Positions 24,191 through 32,519 of a stretch of 64,000 nt of DNA are shown here, piece after piece. The translations under genes and the position numbers were made by a program. The notes beneath the pieces were generated by a model that was not told the DNA's origin, did not search any database, and saw nothing but the letters and a program-made list of their open reading frames with translations. Origin of the DNA: Azospirillum picis (GTDB taxonomy: Bacteria > Pseudomonadota > Alphaproteobacteria > Azospirillales > Azospirillaceae); NCBI RefSeq assembly GCF_017876115.1, contig NZ_JAGINO010000010.1, forward strand, positions 1-64,000. Reading direction: 5' to 3'. Numbering within the stretch: position 1 is the stretch's first letter; every line of letters starts with the position of its first letter.

Positions 24191-25735
24191 TCATCGTCCC
24201 GGGGCGATCCGCCGGTAGCTCAGCGCCTCGGCGATGTGCCGGCGCCTCACCCCGTCCGCCCCGTCGAGGTCGGCCAGCGTGCGCCCGACGCGCATGACGC
24301 GGTGGTAGCCGCGCGCCGACAGCTTCAGCCGCTCCGCCGCCTCGGTCAGCAGCGCCCGGCCGGCGGCGTCGGGTGCGGCGACCCTTTCCAGCAGTTCGCC
24401 GTCGGCCTCGGCGTTGGTCCGCACCGGATGGCCGGGGGGCTGGCCGGAGGAGTGGTGGCCCGGCGCCGCGTAGCGTTCCGCCTGGATGGCGCGGGCGAGA
24501 GCGACACGGGCGGCGACGTCGGCGCTGCCCTCCGCCGGCGGCGGCAGGCTCAGGTCGGCGGGGCTGACCGCCGGCACGTCGATGTGCAGGTCGATGCGGT
24601 CGAACAGCGGGCCGCTGATCTTCGACTGGTAGTCCGCCGCGCATTTCGGCGCGCGGGCGCAGGCCAGCGCGGCGTCGTCGAGATGGCCGCAGCGGCAGGG
24701 GTTCATCGCCGCCACCAACTGCACCCGCGCCGGATAGGTGACGTGGTGGTTGGCGCGGCTGACCACCGACCTGCCGGTCTCCAGCGGCTGACGCAGCGCC
24801 TCCAGCAGGGCGCGGGGGAATTCCGGCAGCTCGTCGAGGAACAGGACCCCCTGGTGCGCCAGCGAGATCTCGCCGGGCCGGGCGCGGGAGCCGCCGCCGA
24901 CCAGCGCCGGCAGGCTGGCCGACTGGTGCGGCGCCCGGAAGGGCCGCCGGCGCAGCAGCCGGCCGTCCTCCAGCAGGCCGCCGACGCTGTGGATCATCGA
25001 CACCTCCAGCGCCTCCGCCGGGTCGAGCGGCGGCAGCAGGCCGGGCAGCCGGGCGGCCAGCATCGACTTGCCGGAGCCCGGCGGCCCGATCATCAGCAGG
25101 TTGTGCGACCCGGCGGCGGCGACCTCCAGCGCGCGCTTGGCGGTCTCGTTGCCCTTGACGTCGCGCAGGTCGGGCGGCGGCGCCTCCGGCTCCTGCATCC
25201 GCGGCCTGGGCGGGGTCAGCACCTGGGTGCCCTTGAAATGGTTGATCAGCGCCAGCAGGTTGACGGGCGCCAGCACCTCCAGCCCCGGTCCGGCCCAGGC
25301 GGCCTCGCCGCCGCAGGGTCCCGGACAGATCAGCCCGCGGTCCCGCGCCAGCGCGTCGATCGCCGCCGGCAGCACGCCGGCCACCGGGCTGAGCATCCCG
25401 TCGAGCGCCAGTTCGCCGAGCGCCACGTAGCGGGCGATCTCGGCATCCGGCAGCACGCCCATCACCGTCAGCAGGCCGAGCGCGATCGGCAGGTCGAAGT
25501 GGCTACCCTCCTTCAGCACGTCGGCCGGCGCGAGGTTGACGGTGATGCGCTTGGCCGGCAGGGCCAGCCCGAGCGCGTGCAGCGCCGCCCGCACCCGCTC
25601 CCGGCTTTCCGCCACCGCCTTGTCGGGCAGGCCGACGACGGTGAAGGCGACGAGTCCGCCGGACATCTGGACCTGGACGTCGATCCCCAGCACCTCGATG
25701 CCCTGGAACGCCACCGTGCTGACGCGTGCGACCAC
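24191..25735 (-). CDS. comM: YifB/ComM family Mg-chelatase-like AAA+ ATPase
   Basis: 514 residues. An N-terminal Lon-like subdomain (STVAFQGIEVLGIDVQVQMSGGLVAFTVVGLPDKAVAESRERV...KRITVNLAPADVLKEGSHFDLPIALGLL) is followed by an AAA+ core with Walker A GPPGSGKS, Walker B GVLFLDELPEF, the sensor region MNPCRCGHLDD with its Cys cluster (C-x-C...C...C), and a C-terminal Mg-chelatase-like region (ARGYHRVMRVGRTLADL). ComM is a hexameric helicase that promotes branch migration during transformation-type recombination. The GTG at 25735 gives the canonical start; GTG 25801 would add an unusual 22-residue leader. It stands alone. Confidence 0.93.
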   Translation of the reverse strand: MVARVSTVAFQGIEVLGIDVQVQMSGGLVAFTVVGLPDKAVAESRERVRAALHALGLALPAKRITVNLAPADVLKEGSHFDLPIALGLLTVMGVLPDAEIARYVALGELALDGMLSPVAGVLPAAIDALARDRGLICPGPCGGEAAWAGPGLEVLAPVNLLALINHFKGTQVLTPPRPRMQEPEAPPPDLRDVKGNETAKRALEVAAAGSHNLLMIGPPGSGKSMLAARLPGLLPPLDPAEALEVSMIHSVGGLLEDGRLLRRRPFRAPHQSASLPALVGGGSRARPGEISLAHQGVLFLDELPEFPRALLEALRQPLETGRSVVSRANHHVTYPARVQLVAAMNPCRCGHLDDAALACARAPKCAADYQSKISGPLFDRIDLHIDVPAVSPADLSLPPPAEGSADVAARVALARAIQAERYAAPGHHSSGQPPGHPVRTNAEADGELLERVAAPDAAGRALLTEAAERLKLSARGYHRVMRVGRTLADLDGADGVRRRHIAEALSYRRIAPGR

Positions 25736-25987
25736 GAAGAACACCCCGGAACGGACAACGGAGAAGAAGAGATACACGCGATTGTAGTCATTGCCTCGCA
25801 CCAGCGCCAGCCTGGGATGAGGCGTCCCGGCGCGGCGTCATGCCCGCCCGGCGCAGCGAGCGGTTGTCGGCGCCGGCGGGGCGCCTAACATGAAGGCCGG
25901 CCGGCGGGAGCGCCCGGACCATGCCGGCCCGGTCCCCTTGGCCGGCCCCCCGGCCCCAATCCTGTTTATCGAAGAGGATCCGCCACC

Positions 25988-26734
25988 GTGCAGCTTCACC
26001 TGAGCACCTGGCCCGAGGTCGAGACCTACCTGAAGTCCTCCAAGGGCGTCATCCTGCCGATCGGCTCGACCGAGCAGCACGGGCCGAACGGGCTGGTCGG
26101 CACCGACGCCATCTGCGCCGAGGTGATCGCGCGGGGCGTCGGCGACGCCACCGGCGCCCTGGTCGGCCCGACCATCCCGGTCGGCATGGCCGTCCACCAC
26201 ATGGAGTTCCCCGGCTCGATGACGCTGAAGCCGTCGACGCTGATCGCGCTGCTGCGCGACTATGTCGGCTCGCTGTCCGAGCACGGCTTCGAGCGCTTCT
26301 TCTTCGTCAACGGCCATGGCGGCAACATCGCCACCGTGCGCGCCGCCTTCTACGAGATCCATGCCGAGAACCGGGCGCTGCGCGGCCGCGACGCGCCGGA
26401 CCTGCGCTGCGCCCTGGTGAGCTGGTGGGAGAACGCCGAGGTGGCCCGGCTGTCGCGCGAGCTGTACCAGGGCAAGGAGGGATCCCACGCCACCCCCAGC
26501 GAGGTGTCGCTGACCCAGTACGCCTATCCCGACCACATCAAGACGGCGGCGCTGGAGCCGGAGCAGGCCCCGGCCGGCGGCTTCCACGATGCCCGCGACT
26601 TCCGGCGCCGCTATCCCGACGGCCGCATCGGCTCCGCCCCCGGGCTGGCCCGGCCCGACCACGGCCAGCGCCTGTACGAGGCGGCGGTCGCCGCCATTTC
26701 CGCCCAGTACCGCAGCTTCCTGGCGGAACCGTAA
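25988..26734 (+). CDS. Creatininase family hydrolase
   Basis: 248-residue metal-dependent amidohydrolase of the creatininase/MftE fold. Metal ligands are visible in ILPIGSTEQHGPNGLVGTDAI (Glu, His, Asp) and FFFVNGHGGNIATVRAAFYEI (His, Glu). MAVHHMEFPGSMTL is also typical. Family members hydrolyse creatinine, formamide precursors or peptide substrates; nothing nearby identifies the substrate. A GTG start at 25988 follows AGAGGA. An intrinsic-type hairpin follows the gene at 26745-26772. Confidence 0.9.
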   Translation: MQLHLSTWPEVETYLKSSKGVILPIGSTEQHGPNGLVGTDAICAEVIARGVGDATGALVGPTIPVGMAVHHMEFPGSMTLKPSTLIALLRDYVGSLSEHGFERFFFVNGHGGNIATVRAAFYEIHAENRALRGRDAPDLRCALVSWWENAEVARLSRELYQGKEGSHATPSEVSLTQYAYPDHIKTAALEPEQAPAGGFHDARDFRRRYPDGRIGSAPGLARPDHGQRLYEAAVAAISAQYRSFLAEP

Positions 26735-26744
26735 GCAAGCGCGT

Positions 26745-26772
26745 CCCGGTCGCAGTCCGACCGGGCTTCTTC
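26745..26772 (+). terminator. Terminator after creatininase-family gene
   Basis: CCCGGTCG and CGACCGGG form a perfect 8-bp stem with a 5-base loop, followed by CTTCTTC. It lies 10 bases after the stop and before the hrcA promoter. Confidence 0.6.
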
Positions 26773-26782
26773 GCCCCGCACG

Positions 26783-26811
26783 TTGATTCGGCGGTTGGAC
26801 CTGCCTAAATT
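26783..26811 (+). promoter_or_regulatory. Likely hrcA-grpE promoter
   Basis: TTGATT (26783-26788) and TAAATT (26806-26811) are 17 bases apart, about 60 bases before the hrcA start. No CIRCE inverted repeat is present, so HrcA autoregulation through CIRCE is not evident here. Confidence 0.5.
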
Positions 26812-26870
26812 CGGACCCGGCGGCGCGGTCACCCGACCGCGCCGGCCCAGTCAGAACCGGCCGCCAGTCC

Positions 26871-27911
26871 ATGATCAACGAGCTGAACCAGCGATCGCGC
26901 GAGATTTTCCGGCTGATCGTCGATGCCTATGTGGCATCCGGCGAACCCATCGGTTCGCGCACGATCTCGCGGCGGCTTGGCATGGCCCTGTCGCCGGCGA
27001 CCATCCGCAACGTGATGGCCGACCTGGAAGAACAGGGACTGCTCTACGCCCCGCACACCTCCGCCGGCCGCATCCCGACCGATGCCGGGCTGCGGATGTT
27101 CGTCGACGGCCTGCTGGAGATCGGGTCGCTGACCGAGGACGAGCGCGCCTCCATCGAGGCGAAATGCTCGGCGTCCGGCCGCGCCTTCTCCGACGTGCTG
27201 AGCGAGGCCTCGACCATGCTGTCCGGGCTGTCGCACTGCGCCGGGCTGGTGCTGGCGCCCAAGAGCGACCGGCCGCTCAAGCACATCGAGTTCGTGTCGC
27301 TCGGTCCCGGCCGGGCGCTGGTCGTGCTGGTCAACGAGACCGGGCTGGTCGAGAACCGGGTGATCGAGGTGCCGGTCGGCCTGCCGGCCTCGACCCTGCA
27401 GACGGTGTCCAACTTCCTCAGCGCCCGGCTGGCCGGCCGCACGCTGGAGGAGGCGCGCCAGGAGGTGCTGCAGGAGATCGAGGAGCAGCGCACCGAGCTG
27501 GACGAGCTGTCGCGCAAGGTCGTCTCCGCCGGCCTGGCCACCTGGGCCGGCAGCGCCGGGTCGAACGCCGGGCAACTGATCGTCCGCGGCCAGTCCAAGC
27601 TGCTGGAGGACGTCACCGCCCTGTCGGACCTGGAGCGCGTGCGCTCGCTGTTCGAGGCGCTGGAGACCAAGGAGACCATGCTGCGCATGCTGGACGCCAC
27701 CGGCCGCGGCGACGGCGTGCAGATCTTCATCGGTGCCGAGAACGTCCTGTTCAGCCATTCGGGCTGCTCGATGATCATCTCCCCCTTCCAGAACAGCCGC
27801 GAGCAGGTCATCGGCGCCATCGGCGTCATCGGCCCGACCCGCATCAACTACGCCCGCATCATCCCTCTGGTGGACTACACCGCCAAGGTGGTCAGCCGCC
27901 TGATCGGCTGA
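26871..27911 (+). CDS. hrcA: Heat-inducible transcription repressor HrcA
   Basis: 346-residue repressor that binds CIRCE operators and controls groESL and, in some bacteria, dnaK. The N-terminal winged helix is clear (IFRLIVDAYVASGEPIGSRTISRRLGMALSPATIRNVMADLEEQGLL), followed by HTSAGRIPTDAGLRMFVD and a GAF-like dimerisation region; the C-terminus (IGPTRINYARIIPLVDYTAKVVSRL) is diagnostic. Start codon ATG at 26871 with a weak site. grpE follows 46 bases later, the usual hrcA-grpE pairing. Confidence 0.97.
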   Translation: MINELNQRSREIFRLIVDAYVASGEPIGSRTISRRLGMALSPATIRNVMADLEEQGLLYAPHTSAGRIPTDAGLRMFVDGLLEIGSLTEDERASIEAKCSASGRAFSDVLSEASTMLSGLSHCAGLVLAPKSDRPLKHIEFVSLGPGRALVVLVNETGLVENRVIEVPVGLPASTLQTVSNFLSARLAGRTLEEARQEVLQEIEEQRTELDELSRKVVSAGLATWAGSAGSNAGQLIVRGQSKLLEDVTALSDLERVRSLFEALETKETMLRMLDATGRGDGVQIFIGAENVLFSHSGCSMIISPFQNSREQVIGAIGVIGPTRINYARIIPLVDYTAKVVSRLIG

Positions 27912-27957
27912 GCGCCCTTCCCCCGCCTCAATCGACGAAGCAAGAATTGAGAAAGCC

Positions 27958-28578
27958 ATGAGCGAAGAGCACAACAAGCCCGCCGACGCCACGGTGGAGC
28001 CGACTGAGGCCGCCACCCAGACGCCCAACCAGGCCGCCGATCAGGCCGCCGCCCCGGACGCCGCGTCCGGGGAGGACCGCGTCGCCAAGCTGGAAGCCGA
28101 GGTCGCCGGCCTGAAGGACCAGCTCCTGCGCGCGATGGCGGAGACCGAGAACACCCGCCGCCGCGCCCAGCGCGACCGCGAGGACGCCAGCAAATACGCC
28201 GTCTCCAGCTTCGCCAAGGAGCTGGTGTCGGTGGCCGACAACCTGCGCCGCGCGCTGGAGGCCGTCCCGGCCGAGGGCCGCGAGCAGGACGAGATGCTGA
28301 AGGGCCTCGCCGTCGGCGTCGAGGCGACCGAGCGCCAGCTCTTCGCCGCCTTCGACCGCGCCGGCATCAAGAAGATCGACCCGACCGGCGAGCCCTTCGA
28401 CCCGAACTTCCACCAGGTGATGTTCGAGATCGAGAACACCGGCAAGGCCGCCGGGACCGTCGTCCAGGTGCTGCAGCCCGGCTACACCATCCACGGCCGC
28501 CTGCTGCGCGAGGCGATGGTCGGCGTCGCCAAGGGCGGCGGCGAGACGGGCGGCCAGCACGTCGATACGAAGGCGTAA
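27958..28578 (+). CDS. grpE: Nucleotide exchange factor GrpE
   Basis: 206-residue cochaperone that speeds ADP release from DnaK. A low-complexity Ala/Pro/Asp N-terminus is followed by the long coiled coil (KLEAEVAGLKDQLLRAMAETENTRRRAQRDREDASKYA) and the beta-domain signature (FDPNFHQVMFEIENTGKAAGTVVQVLQPGYTIHGRLLREAMVGVAKG). GAGAAAG lies upstream of the ATG. It shares the hrcA promoter and is followed by a strong hairpin. Confidence 0.97.
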   Translation: MSEEHNKPADATVEPTEAATQTPNQAADQAAAPDAASGEDRVAKLEAEVAGLKDQLLRAMAETENTRRRAQRDREDASKYAVSSFAKELVSVADNLRRALEAVPAEGREQDEMLKGLAVGVEATERQLFAAFDRAGIKKIDPTGEPFDPNFHQVMFEIENTGKAAGTVVQVLQPGYTIHGRLLREAMVGVAKGGGETGGQHVDTKA

Positions 28579-28590
28579 CGGTCTCTGACC

Positions 28591-28637
28591 GGCAACGCTC
28601 CCGGCCCCGCGCACAGCGGCAGGCCGGGAGCGTTGCC
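28591..28637 (+). terminator. Hairpin after grpE
   Basis: GGCAACGCTCCCGGCC (28591-28606) pairs perfectly with 28622-28637 around a 15-base loop. It lies 12 bases after the grpE stop. No U-run follows, so termination may be partial or Rho-assisted. Confidence 0.6.
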
Positions 28638-28664
28638 GATGCATCGCCTCAGGGTGGCCACCGG

Positions 28665-28693
28665 TTGACGCGCGACGGGAAAGCCCCTACGCC
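28665..28693 (+). promoter_or_regulatory. Possible promoter of the CheY-like gene
   Basis: TTGACG (28665-28670) and TACGCC (28688-28693) are 17 bases apart, about 40 bases before the receiver gene's ATG. The -35 is good and the -10 is weak. Confidence 0.35.
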
Positions 28694-28735
28694 TTTGAAG
28701 CAATCCTTTCGGCCGAGCAACCGGAGCCGCCTGCC

Positions 28736-29101
28736 ATGCCCAGAAGCATCCTGACCGTCGACGATTCCAAGACCATCCGCGACATGGTCGGCTTCACGCT
28801 GAAAAGCGCCGGCTACGACGTGGCGGAAGCGGCCGACGGCAATGCCGGACTGGCCCTGGTCAACCAGCGCAAGTTCGACTGCATCATCACCGACCTGAAC
28901 ATGCCCGGCCTGGACGGCCTGGCCCTGACCCGCGCCATCCGCGGCTCCGCCACCAACCGCAGCACCCCGATCCTGCTGCTGACCACCGAGGCCGACCCGA
29001 GCAAGAAGACCGCCGGCCGCGAAGCCGGAGCCACCGGCTGGCTGGTCAAGCCCTTCAACCCGGAAAAGCTGGTGGAGACGGTCCGCAAGGTCTGTCCGTA
29101 A
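28736..29101 (+). CDS. CheY-like single-domain response regulator
   Basis: 121-residue receiver domain. The acidic pair is Asp9-Asp10, the phosphorylation site Asp53 (IITDLNMPG), the switch Thr83/84 (LLLTTEAD) and the conserved Lys105 (WLVKPFNP). The extra sequence after the Thr ([17 protein letters not shown]) is the CheY type. It probably carries a signal to a flagellar motor or another phosphorelay; no chemotaxis operon is adjacent, and motA is 25 kb away. GGAG precedes the ATG. Confidence 0.9.
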   Translation: MPRSILTVDDSKTIRDMVGFTLKSAGYDVAEAADGNAGLALVNQRKFDCIITDLNMPGLDGLALTRAIRGSATNRSTPILLLTTEADPSKKTAGREAGATGWLVKPFNPEKLVETVRKVCP

Positions 29102-29155
29102 GCCGTCCCGCAAGCCGCCGCTTGACAGCGCCCGGTCCGCTGCCGAAGCTGGGCG

Positions 29156-29177
29156 TGCCGTCCCGACCGGGACGGCA
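29156..29177 (+). terminator. Hairpin between CheY-like gene and FMN riboswitch
   Basis: TGCCGTCCC and GGGACGGCA form a perfect 9-bp stem with a GACC loop about 55 bases after the receiver gene. It may end that transcript. A TTGACA hexamer (29122-29127) upstream could instead place this hairpin in the ribB leader. Confidence 0.45.
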
Positions 29178-29187
29178 GCACATGCTT

Positions 29188-29333
29188 GTTCTCAGGGCAG
29201 GGTGAAACTCCCGACCGGCGGTATCCCTTCTGCGGAAGGGGAGCCCGCGAGCGCCCGCGGCCCATGCCGCGGGGACAGCAGACCCGGTGAGAGGCCGGGG
29301 CCGACGGTTACAGTCCGGATGGAAGAGAATGAG
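29188..29333 (+). ncRNA. FMN riboswitch (RFN element) upstream of ribB
   Basis: The conserved aptamer blocks are in order: CTCAGGGCAGGGTGAAACTC, CCGACCGGCGGTA, AGCCCGCGAGCG, GCAGACCCGGTGAGAGGC, CCGGGGCCGACGGTTACAG and TCCGGATGGAAGAGA. The six-stem junction closes with the flanking GGGC/GGAT-type elements. It senses FMN and should lower ribB expression when riboflavin is plentiful. The expression platform lies in the following 138 bases and contains GC-rich stems near 29340-29430. Confidence 0.95.
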
Positions 29334-29471
29334 CCGGCCGCCACCAGCGTCCCCGCGACTGCGGGAACGCCGGCGTCGGCCTGCGCCGGTGCCGGGGGCT
29401 TCGCCGCCGCCGCGCCGCGGGATCTCTTTTGCGCCCTGATTCAGGCTCGCCCAATCCTTGGAGTGAGAACC

Positions 29472-30158
29472 GTGAATCAGACCGATACCCAGCACACCAC
29501 CCAGCCCACCACCCAGGACAGCCTTCTTTCCCGCTTCGGCACGCCGGACGAGCGCGTCGCCCGGGCGCTGGACCGCATCCGCCAGGGCGGCGGGGTCATC
29601 GTCGTCGACGACGACGACCGCGAGAACGAGGGCGACATCATCTATCCGGCGGATGCCATCACCGTCGAGCAGATGGCCTTGATGATCCGCACCTGCAGCG
29701 GCATCGTCTGCCTGATCCTGCCGGACGACCGCCTCCGGCAGCTCGACCTGCCGCCGATGGTGGCGGCCAACAGCGCCCGCTTCGGCACCGCCTTCACGGT
29801 GTCGATCGAGGCGCGCGAGGGCGTCACCACCGGGGTGTCGGCGGCCGACCGCGTCACCACCATCCGCACCGCCATCGCCGACGGCTGCCGGCCGGAGGAT
29901 CTGGCGCGGCCGGGCCATGTCTTCCCCATCCGCGCCAACCCCGGCGGGCTCGCCGTCCGCCGCGGCCACACCGAGGCCACCCTCGACCTGATGCGGCGGG
30001 CCGGCCGCAAGCCGGCGGGCGTCCTGTGCGAGGTGATGAACCCGGACGGCACCATGGCCCGCCTGCCGGAGCTGGTGGCGTTCGCCCTGGAACAGGGCAT
30101 GCCGGTGGTCAGCATCGCCGACCTTGCCGGCGACCACCGGCTGCGCACCGTCGCCTGA
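29472..30158 (+). CDS. ribB: 3,4-dihydroxy-2-butanone-4-phosphate synthase
   Basis: 228-residue enzyme making the four-carbon unit of riboflavin from ribulose 5-phosphate. Catalytic motifs are [50 protein letters not shown] and [13 protein letters not shown]. Length fits a stand-alone RibB, not the RibBA fusion. The GTG at 29472 has GGAG nine bases upstream and begins the protein with a short polar leader; longer in-frame sequence runs through the riboswitch and is not coding. Controlled by the FMN riboswitch upstream. Confidence 0.96.
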   Translation: MNQTDTQHTTQPTTQDSLLSRFGTPDERVARALDRIRQGGGVIVVDDDDRENEGDIIYPADAITVEQMALMIRTCSGIVCLILPDDRLRQLDLPPMVAANSARFGTAFTVSIEAREGVTTGVSAADRVTTIRTAIADGCRPEDLARPGHVFPIRANPGGLAVRRGHTEATLDLMRRAGRKPAGVLCEVMNPDGTMARLPELVAFALEQGMPVVSIADLAGDHRLRTVA

Positions 30159-30215
30159 GGCCGCCCGAGGCCAGCGGCCCGGCGAGGGGGGACGCCCGCC
30201 TCGCCGGACCGGAGC

Positions 30216-31103
30216 TCAGCGCTGCGGATGGCCGGGCCGCGCCACGAGGAATTCGCCCTCGGGGTCGTGGGCGGCGAAGCGGCGCTGCGCGGTGGCGCGG
30301 TCGGCCACGGCGTAGCAGTAGACGCAGCCGTGCGGGCAACTGTCGTAGTCGCCGATGTCGCGGCTTTCCGCGCACAGGCAGCCGGGACGGTTTCCCTTCT
30401 CCCGCGCCCCCACCGGCCGCCCGGCCACGTCGGACAGGCGGGCGGCGTCGATGCAGCGGGCCGGAGCGGTGCCGGGGATGCCGGCGAGTTCGGGCTGCGT
30501 GCACAGGGTCAGCGCCATCCCCTCCCCCGCCGCGACGGCGGCGAGGTCGGCCAGCAGGGCGCGCTTCTCCTCCGCCTCCGGGTCGCGCCAGCCGATGCCG
30601 GCGGCCGCGAGGTTGCGCGCCGTCTTGCGGTAGGGCTGGAGGAAGGACACCGCCACCTCGTCGGTCACGCCGCGCAGCGCGCGGGCGATCGCGGCGAAGG
30701 CCGCGAGGTGATGGCCGGGCGGGGTCGCGTCGGTGACGGCGATGGGGTCGTAGCGCCACACCGCGGCCCGCGGTCCCCAGCGGTCGCGGACCCGCGCCAT
30801 GTGGCCGACCGCGGTCTCCCAGGCGGGGACCGAGCGTTCCAGCAGGGTGGGCAGCCCGGTGACGCTGTACTGCACGACGAAGGGATGGCCGCGGTCCGAC
30901 ACATGGTCGAGCGCGTCCAGGAAGGGACCCAGATTCTTGGTCCAGAACACGAAGCCGTCGACCGCCGGACGGCTCAGGTCGATGCGGTAGGTCTGGCCGC
31001 CATAGGGATTGACCATCCGGCAATGGCCGGCGGCGAGCCGGTTCAGGAACCAGCGCCCGTAGAAGGCGGGAATGTCGGTCTTGTAGCTGGCGGAGATGAT
31101 CAC
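30216..31103 (-). CDS. DUF1848 domain protein
   Basis: 295 residues matching the DUF1848 family: IISASYKTDIPAFYGRWFLNRLAAG at the start, FWTKNLGPFLDAL, FVVQYSVTGLP, and a Cys-rich C-terminus (PGCLCAESRDIGDYDSCPHGCVYCYA). The Cys spacing suggests an Fe-S or zinc site, and family members resemble radical SAM-like TIM barrels. Function unknown. It converges on ribB and is followed upstream by nothing in operon. The ATG at 31103 has a weak ribosome binding site. Confidence 0.85.
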   Translation of the reverse strand: MIISASYKTDIPAFYGRWFLNRLAAGHCRMVNPYGGQTYRIDLSRPAVDGFVFWTKNLGPFLDALDHVSDRGHPFVVQYSVTGLPTLLERSVPAWETAVGHMARVRDRWGPRAAVWRYDPIAVTDATPPGHHLAAFAAIARALRGVTDEVAVSFLQPYRKTARNLAAAGIGWRDPEAEEKRALLADLAAVAAGEGMALTLCTQPELAGIPGTAPARCIDAARLSDVAGRPVGAREKGNRPGCLCAESRDIGDYDSCPHGCVYCYAVADRATAQRRFAAHDPEGEFLVARPGHPQR

Positions 31104-31192
31104 CGCGCCCAGATGGGAACGCCGGCCCGCGCCATCAAGGGCGGGCCGGCGGGAACGGGCGTGTAAGGATGGCCGGCGAACAGCGGCGCGGG

Positions 31193-31750
31193 TTACTGGA
31201 CCGCGCGGACCTCGACCACTTCCGGGATGTAGTGGCGCAGCATGTTCTCGATGCCGTGCTTCAGCGTGGCGGTGGAGCTGGGGCAGCCGGAGCAGGCCCC
31301 CTTCATCGCCAGATAGACCACCCCCTTCTCGAAGCCCTGGAAGGTGATGTCGCCGCCGTCCTGGGCGACCGACGGGCGGACGCGGGTGTCCAGCAGCTCC
31401 TTGATCTGCTCGACGATCTCCTCGTCGTCGGCGCTGGCGGCGGCGGCATGGCCGTCGCCGCCGTCCTCCAGCAGCACCGGGCGGCCGGCGGTGAAGTGCT
31501 CCATGATGACGCCGAGGATCGAGGGCTTCAGCAGGAACCAGTCGCGCGCGTCGGACTTGGTGATGGTGATGAAGTCGGCGCCGAGGAAGACGCCGGTCAC
31601 GCCGTCGATCTCGAACAGGCGCTGGGCGAGCGGCGAGCGGGCGGCCTCCACCGCGCCGGTGAAGTCGGCGGTGCCGCGTCCGAGCACGTCACGCCCCGGC
31701 AGGAACTTGAGAGTCGCCGGGTTGGGCGTCTGCTCGGTCTGGATGAACAT
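31193..31750 (-). CDS. Nfu1-type Fe-S cluster scaffold
   Basis: 185 residues: an N-terminal Nfu_N domain (MFIQTEQTPNPATLKFLPG...) and a C-terminal NifU-like domain with the cluster-binding CxxC (Cys153, Cys156 in KGACSGCPSST). It carries Fe-S clusters to target proteins, as mitochondrial NFU1 and alphaproteobacterial homologues do. The ATG at 31750 follows GGAGGA by 8 bases; the frame extends further upstream without homology. Confidence 0.94.
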   Translation of the reverse strand: MFIQTEQTPNPATLKFLPGRDVLGRGTADFTGAVEAARSPLAQRLFEIDGVTGVFLGADFITITKSDARDWFLLKPSILGVIMEHFTAGRPVLLEDGGDGHAAAASADDEEIVEQIKELLDTRVRPSVAQDGGDITFQGFEKGVVYLAMKGACSGCPSSTATLKHGIENMLRHYIPEVVEVRAVQ

Positions 31751-31802
31751 GGTCTGGTCCTCCATCGGCGCCGGCGGCGGATGCCCGCCTGCGGATATCG
31801 CT

Positions 31803-31826
31803 GCGGATACCCGTACGGGCATCCGC
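31803..31826. promoter_or_regulatory. 24-bp near-perfect palindrome upstream of the Nfu gene
   Basis: GCGGATACCCGTACGGGCAT plus CCGC reads as its own reverse complement except one pair. It lies about 55 bases upstream of the Nfu start on the minus strand, where an operator (for example of an Fe-S regulator) could sit. Related GCGGAT units occur just beside it. Confidence 0.35.
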
Positions 31827-31966
31827 GGAACGGCCGGCGCGCCCGGGATTGGGCTTTTGCACGATTGAGCCAAATTTGGGCCGAAACGCCGGCCGGATCA
31901 AGGACCCGATCCGTGCGGGCATTCCACAGCGCGCAACTCAGGTAATCGCATTCCGGCGATCGCCGC

Positions 31967-32470
31967 TCAGGTGATGGCGTCCAGCTCCTCGTCGCCGAGG
32001 CCGCCCGGCACGATGGTGAGCGGGATGCGCAGCCGCCCAAGCCCGCGGCCGGTATAGTAGGAGATCAGCGGACCGGGTCCCTCGGGGTCGGTTCCGGCGG
32101 CCAGCACCAGGATGGAGATGCTCGGCTCCTCGGCGATCAGGCCCAGCACCTCCTCCGTCCGGTTGCCCTCGCGGACGTAGAGCGCCGGCAGGGTGCCGGT
32201 GATCTGGTTGACCTCGCGCGCCAGCTTCTGGAGCTTCTGCTCCACCTCGGCGCGCTGCTCCTCGCGGATCAGGTTCTCCACCGCCAGCCAGTGCTGCATC
32301 TCGCCCTTCTCCATGACCGACAGCAGCGCCACCTTGCCGCCGGACTTGCGGGCGCGCAGGCAGGCGTAGCGCAGGGCGACCTTCAGTTCCTCGCTGTCGT
32401 CGACCACCACCAGGAAGATGCGGACCGGCTTGGCCGGCTGGGAGTCTGGGATTTGCGTCGTGTCGGTCAT
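31967..32470 (-). CDS. Universal stress protein (UspA) family
   Basis: 167 residues with the Usp fold: RIFLVVVDDSEELKVALRYACLRARKSGGKVALLSVME at the start and ISILVLAAGT...GRLRIPLTIVPGGL at the end. The ATP-binding G-2x-G-9x-G(S/T) loop is degenerate, so nucleotide binding is uncertain. The ATG at 32470 has AAGGGG upstream. It follows the TauE/TIGR02186 pair by about 50 bases on the same strand and may share their transcript. Confidence 0.88.
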   Translation of the reverse strand: MTDTTQIPDSQPAKPVRIFLVVVDDSEELKVALRYACLRARKSGGKVALLSVMEKGEMQHWLAVENLIREEQRAEVEQKLQKLAREVNQITGTLPALYVREGNRTEEVLGLIAEEPSISILVLAAGTDPEGPGPLISYYTGRGLGRLRIPLTIVPGGLGDEELDAIT

Positions 32471-32519
32471 CTCGGCCCCTTTCGGCTCGGCCGGCCGCGC
32501 GGGGGATCCCGGCGGCCTC

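Noticed and set aside
26735..26870. CIRCE operator upstream of hrcA
   Set aside because: No TTAGCACTC-N9-GAGTGCTAA-type inverted repeat is present in the hrcA upstream region.
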